DNA from: Diospyros lotus
Lineage: Eukaryota; Streptophyta; Magnoliopsida; Ericales; Ebenaceae
DNA length: 64,000 nucleotides
Direction: 5' to 3'
NCBI RefSeq assembly: GCF_014633365.1
Contig: NC_068341.1
Coordinates: forward strand, 25,216,339-25,280,338
In this document: piece after piece, positions 60,440-64,000 of the stretch
How positions within the stretch are numbered: the first letter of the stretch is position 1
How the letters are laid out: each line of letters begins with the position of its first letter
Translations under genes and position numbers: made by a program
The notes under the pieces: model-generated
Seen by the model: the letters and a program-made list of their open reading frames with translations, nothing else
Database searches by the model: none
Told to the model about the DNA's origin: nothing

Positions 60440-61047
60440 CTTACTATAATACCCGGTATTACATGGTATTGAAATTAAATAATTTTTTAATTATTTTGAA
60501 AGAATCTCGGGTGGTCCGGGAAGCCCAAGAATGGTTCCGAGAGTTACTTAATAAAATTTCCAAACTGGCGGCAATAAGCGCCCCCGGGACATGGATGTTC
60601 AGGGAAAAGGGCAAGAGATTAATGAGCGTCTCGAGGCAAGGTTTATGACGCTGGAAGCGGTCCAACTGAGAATAATTTTCAGAATAAATTCTGTATAAGC
60701 CCAAGTGGGTGCCAATACCGAATAATCGGAGGGGACCTCCTGGAAGCTGAGGGGACCCTAAGGGTGGTTCGATTTTCTAAGTAAGTAAAACCCTTAGGCA
60801 TTTTCAGATCGAATAAAGGTCCCATGTAGGCGCAAGGATGAAATTGGCTTTATCGAGTAAAGTCGATTATTAATTTTTGAAGAAATCAAGTCTTGGTCTG
60901 GCTTAAGAATAATTAAATTAGGCTTGGAGGGCCTAAATGATATTATTAAAAATTCCTAAGTGGAATTAAGGGTTCTTTAGTGTAATTAATAAGATTAAAT
61001 AGGGTTAATGTGTAATTTAATATATGTATGCGTGTGTGTAAATTGCA

Positions 61048-61058
61048 TATATATATAT
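61048..61058 (+). promoter_or_regulatory. TATA-like promoter element of the 5' LTR
   Basis: TATATATATAT lies about 600 bases into the LTR and about 165 bases before the small open frame. The sister LTRs carry TA runs at the same place (43753-43767, 56551-56563, 35768-35776). Confidence 0.6.
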
Positions 61059-61213
61059 TGATATGTGGTGTGTGAGTTCGGCCAAATTTCAAATTTTGAA
61101 ATCAAAATTAGAGAGAAGGAAAGTAGGGCTCGGGAGAGAGCATAGCCGAGAGAGAAGGAGCTGGGCCGAGAGTTAGTGGAGAGAGAGAGAGAGAGAAGGA
61201 TAGCCAATCGGCC

Positions 61214-61375
61214 ATGGCAATAGCCGCCATGGTCGACGAAGAAGACCAGCTGCAGCAGCGGCGAAGCTTCAGTGGCCGGTGGTCGAGGCGAGCAGCGGTA
61301 GCACGCGGGGGCTCGAGGGAGGCGGCTGGCCAATGGTTGGTCGAGTTGGTGGCCAGCAGCGGCCTAAGTCGATAG
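61214..61375 (+). CDS. Small open frame in the LTR leader, 53 codons, hypothetical
   Basis: This frame begins MAIAAMVDEEDQLQQRR and stops at 61373-61375. The same opening appears in two sister LTRs on the minus strand: MAVAAMPDEEAR from 43595 and MAVAAMVDEEARQQ from 56388. Beyond about ten residues the three diverge by frameshift. It lies after the TATA run and before the donor-like site, so if transcribed it would be an upstream frame in the leader. The Met with its surrounding GCCATGG context is good for initiation. It may be only a leftover of a captured GC-rich exon. No function is known and the coding status is unproven. Confidence 0.3.
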   Translation: MAIAAMVDEEDQLQQRRSFSGRWSRRAAVARGGSREAAGQWLVELVASSGLSR

Positions 61376-62429
61376 TTGCAGGCACGAGCAAGGTCGGCCA
61401 TGGCAGTGCGTAGGGGCGCGCAGTGCTGCTGCAGCGGTGGCGTACGGCTTCAGTCGATCGATGTAGAGTGACCGGTGATGGGGCACAAGAAGTAGCGACT
61501 GGAAGAGCCAATGGAGGCGGCTGGCCGCCATACACAGGCGCTATGCGCGCGCGGGGTTCGCAAAGAAGAAAAAGAAGAAGAAGGTGCGGGAATGAGACAG
61601 TGAACAGGATAAGAGAAGAGAAAAAGAAAAATAAAAGAAAAAGAAATAAAATAAAATAAAAAGAAAGGGAAATAAAGGAAAAAATCCCAAAAAAAATCCA
61701 GAAAGATTGGAGAAAGTTTTGAAAATTTAATTGGGGCTTGAGGAGCGTGTCGGAAGCTCAAAAATGAGATTTTGGGCGCAAATGGCAGCTCGGGAGGCAA
61801 CGTCGGTGCGGCCGTTTTTTTGAATTTCTCTCCAAATGAGTCGAGGTAAATTAAGATTTCTTCCCAAATTATTTGCATTAAACGAGTTAATGTAGAATAA
61901 TTATTTGTTGGATTAAACCTTATGTCGGGGTTGTTTGAAAATTTTGATCGTTGGTTTATGCCATGGTTGGTGTTGTTTGGAGATAGTGTTGATGACTGAT
62001 TTTGCGAGGTAAGCAAAAGCGAAGGCATTGGTTAATGTTTGATATTGTGCGGTTTTGTGTGATTGGTATCTAGATTTGACTGGGAAGGCGGTGATCCTAG
62101 AAGAGCTCGAAGTTCAGGTTGGCATTCTCGCCGAGGCAGAGATGAAGCTTGGAGCTAGGTAAGGGACGGCCCCATGTGGAGGTGGCCTTGCAAGTTGGTA
62201 AATGTGTTTGATAATGTTTTTATGTTGCATTTGCATGTAGTGCTTAACACTTGCGTGATGCGCGATCTAATGGACCTGTCGCCATATGGAAGACTAGTGT
62301 TGTGGGGGCTAATAGGTTGATGCCTCAAACCTCGGTAGGTTGTGAGGATGTGTGGGCCTAGCCTCATTTGCATGCATTGGGCATACATAAACATCTTTAT
62401 ATTCATATTTACATGCATTGCACCCTTAC

Positions 62430-62463
62430 TGAGTCTTTATGACTCATGAGGTTTTACCTCATG
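62430..62463 (+). promoter_or_regulatory. Tandem LTR stem-loops, sense orientation
   Basis: TGAGTCTTTATGACTCA (62430-62446, perfect 6-bp stem) overlaps CATGAGGTTTTACCTCATG (62445-62463, perfect 7-bp stem). GTGTAG|ATATTGCAAG follows. The same pair occurs in reverse in the sister LTRs at 34396 and 42401. Confidence 0.75.
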
Positions 62464-63040
62464 TGTAGATATTGCAAGTCCGAATGCAAGTAGGGATGGT
62501 GCCGGAAGACTGTTGTGGCAACTAGCATCGTTGCCCAAGATTTGTGGATGTGTACTCTCCTGTATTTTCATTAATGTATTTATGTGATTGAATGTAAGCG
62601 TTATTGAGCACTAGATGTGTTTAATTGTTGTAATCATCATAGTGTGATAAATTATTGTGAGATTATTTGTTGTTTATGGCTTAGTTGGAGAAGCCGAGTT
62701 TCGGACCGAGTAAAGATAAGCGAAGTATGTTCTCATAAACCCCCAATACTCAACGAAGTGTTTGTTATGCTAGCTTTGTGCCTGGGTCACCTCTGGCTTG
62801 CTATGGGGCGAGCTGAAGAGAGGTGACGCTCACTCGGGTTTTAGGTCCCTGTCCACTGAGTTTTCTTGTTTGAGTTGGGACCGATTCCTGAGTGGAGCGA
62901 AGGGAAGGACGAAGCCTAGTTCCCACCTAGGGCGTTTCCTGTTGAAACATAGTCCAACCCTTCAGTTGTGGTTTGATAGGTGAGTAATCCGGTCGATTAT
63001 TTATCAGTGATGCCCGTAAGTGGGAGCGGGTTGTTACAGT

Positions 63041-63052
63041 TGGTATCAGAGC
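63041..63052 (+). other. Primer-binding site, initiator-Met tRNA
   Basis: TGGTATCAGAGC, a perfect match to the plant initiator-Met primer site, begins three bases after the LTR end. It proves that the LTR at 60445 is a 5' LTR and that the element runs off the right edge of the window. Confidence 0.95.
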
Positions 63053-64000
63053 ATGGCTAGCTATAAGAGTGGGGAAAGCTAGCGTGTTAGTGGTATCATG
63101 TATGGTCGGTTAAGTGATTAATGTGAGTAATTGCCAGAGTTTCGGAATAGAGGATGTCTGGCATGATTTGGATGTAAGTCGAAATGTCCTCGCTGCTGAG
63201 TTGGGGTCGAGAATAGTTGGTCTGTGGTCTCGAGATTGTGATGTGAGATTGATCCGATGGCCTCAAAAGTAAGGACATGTGGACCGAGGACCCTAAGGGA
63301 TTAGGTCAAGTCATTGAGGCCTGCAATGGTATGTTGGGATATTCCTATTCTAAGGATGAGAAAATACCCTGGATTGAGATGATATACCTGTGAGAGGTAT
63401 ACGGGTTAAGCAATGAGGAACCGAAAACCCGAGTGTGGGTGTTGGTGTCAAGAAAACTCGAATGTGGCATTTCGGGGATATGAAGTGTTTTAAGAATGGG
63501 AACTCCTTGAGATTGAAGTGTTGAGGCTCGTGTGGGGACACGAAACCGAAGCACGACTAATCCGAGAGGGGATTAGTGGAGCATCCCTATGCTAGGGATT
63601 TACTGAGCATGTTCGAGGGAATAGAATTGTCCCGTAGAAGTGGTGTAGTAAGGCATGTACACTTGAGATAAAATGAGCTAAAGTGGGTGTTAGCTCGAGG
63701 CTCAAGGAAAAGATTCGACATTAGGCGATGTGATGAGCTACTGGGAATAAGGTTGCTTGCTGTAAGGCTCTGTGGGGAGTATGCGTGTAATGCATCAGTA
63801 TGTCATGGCCAGTGAAGGCATGACGTAAGTAATATCCAGAAGGACTTTAAGGGGAGTCAGGATGCTAGATTTATGTGATGCGATGTGATCGTATTGTTAT
63901 GATGATCCCGGAGGAGATGTGCCTAGGGTATGAGTGGACCCTAGCGGGTGTTTGTATGAGATGAAAATCCCAAGCAGGTCGAGCTGGAATCTAGGGGAAT
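63053..64000 (+). other. Leader of the plus-strand non-coding element
   Basis: There is no open frame of note in the sense direction and no gag motif in 950 bases. From about 63560 it closely parallels the minus strand of about 51500-52660. This shared non-coding leader links the two elements as one family. Confidence 0.7.

Larger units (their letters stand above)
60445..63038 (+). mobile_element. 5' LTR of a plus-strand member of the non-coding family
   Basis: It starts TATAATACCCGGTATTACA (60445-60463; TG decayed to TA) and ends GGGAGCGGGTTGTTACA at 63038, directly before a primer site. The left flank CTTAC (60440-60444) would be the target duplication; its partner is beyond the window. 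Order inside: TATA run (61048-61058), small frame (61214-61375), donor-like GAG|GTAAAT (61845/61846), two stem-loops (62430-62463), acceptor-like TGTGTAG at 62468, LTR end. It matches the LTRs at 41837 and 33826 in reverse. Confidence 0.93.

Noticed and set aside
61450..62028. 192-codon minus-strand open frame
   Set aside because: It lies antisense across the leader and intron-like part of a 5' LTR, is of low complexity (phenylalanine- and serine-rich), and is not kept in the sister LTRs. Treated as chance.
63041..63052. tRNA-like sequence TGGTATCAGAGC
   Set aside because: It is the short primer-binding complement to initiator-Met tRNA beside an LTR end, with no cloverleaf around it. The same holds at 31041.

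Overview
The window is plant nuclear intergenic DNA, almost entirely a nest of retrotransposons. It is AT-rich and holds Ty3/Gypsy (Tekay/Del-like and Tat-like), Ty1/Copia and LINE-1 remains of the kind seen in large angiosperm genomes. Initiator-Met primer-binding sites and TATA-bearing LTRs are visible. I see no host gene, tRNA, rRNA or CRISPR array. The species cannot be named from the sequence. Nearly all long reading frames are chance frames or decayed retrotransposon polyprotein.

Layout. 259-5608: a decayed plus-strand Gypsy pol with its 3' LTR (3381-5608). 5609-17515: a minus-strand Tat-like element (gag pieces, primer site at 13091, LTR from 13112) split by three solo LTRs at 6970-9780, 10223-12188 and 14179-17028. 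17516-20490: AT-rich DNA with a second LTR-like block (about 18502-19704) and LTR scraps. 20491-22850: the 3' part of a LINE. 22937-33791: a complete but dead minus-strand Gypsy element with two LTRs and all pol domains; a Copia solo LTR (24645-26082) sits inside its left LTR. 33826-36357: another solo LTR. 36363-41836: Copia LTR scraps around a 2.85 kb LTR (37720-40571). 41837-57142: a two-LTR element with no visible gag or pol, flanked by GGTCT repeats and carrying three solo LTRs (46106-48805, 53193-54701, 55141-56114). 57148-60444: Tat-like LTR sequence split by a solo LTR (57486-59902). 60445-64000: 5' LTR, primer site and leader of a plus-strand relative of the non-coding element.

The insertion order reads directly from target-site duplications (TSDs). 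Ten LTRs stand alone, against two elements that keep both LTRs, so LTR-LTR recombination has been heavy.

The most interesting signal is shared architecture in the Gypsy LTRs. (1) A stem-loop keeps its position while its stem changes on both sides (TGAGTC/GACTCA, TGAGCC/GGCTCA, TGAGCT/AGCTCA). (2) It lies just before a splice-acceptor-like CAG or TAG, downstream of a recurring AG|GYAA donor-like site, which suggests a leader intron inside the LTR. (3) In several families the LTR begins with a perfect hairpin, and a second hairpin precedes the polypurine tract. (4) Many LTRs carry a dense cluster of one short palindrome that differs from family to family (GTCGAC, GAGCTC, ATCCGGAT, ATTCGAAT and others). 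I cannot show function for any of these. They are sequence observations that can be tested.
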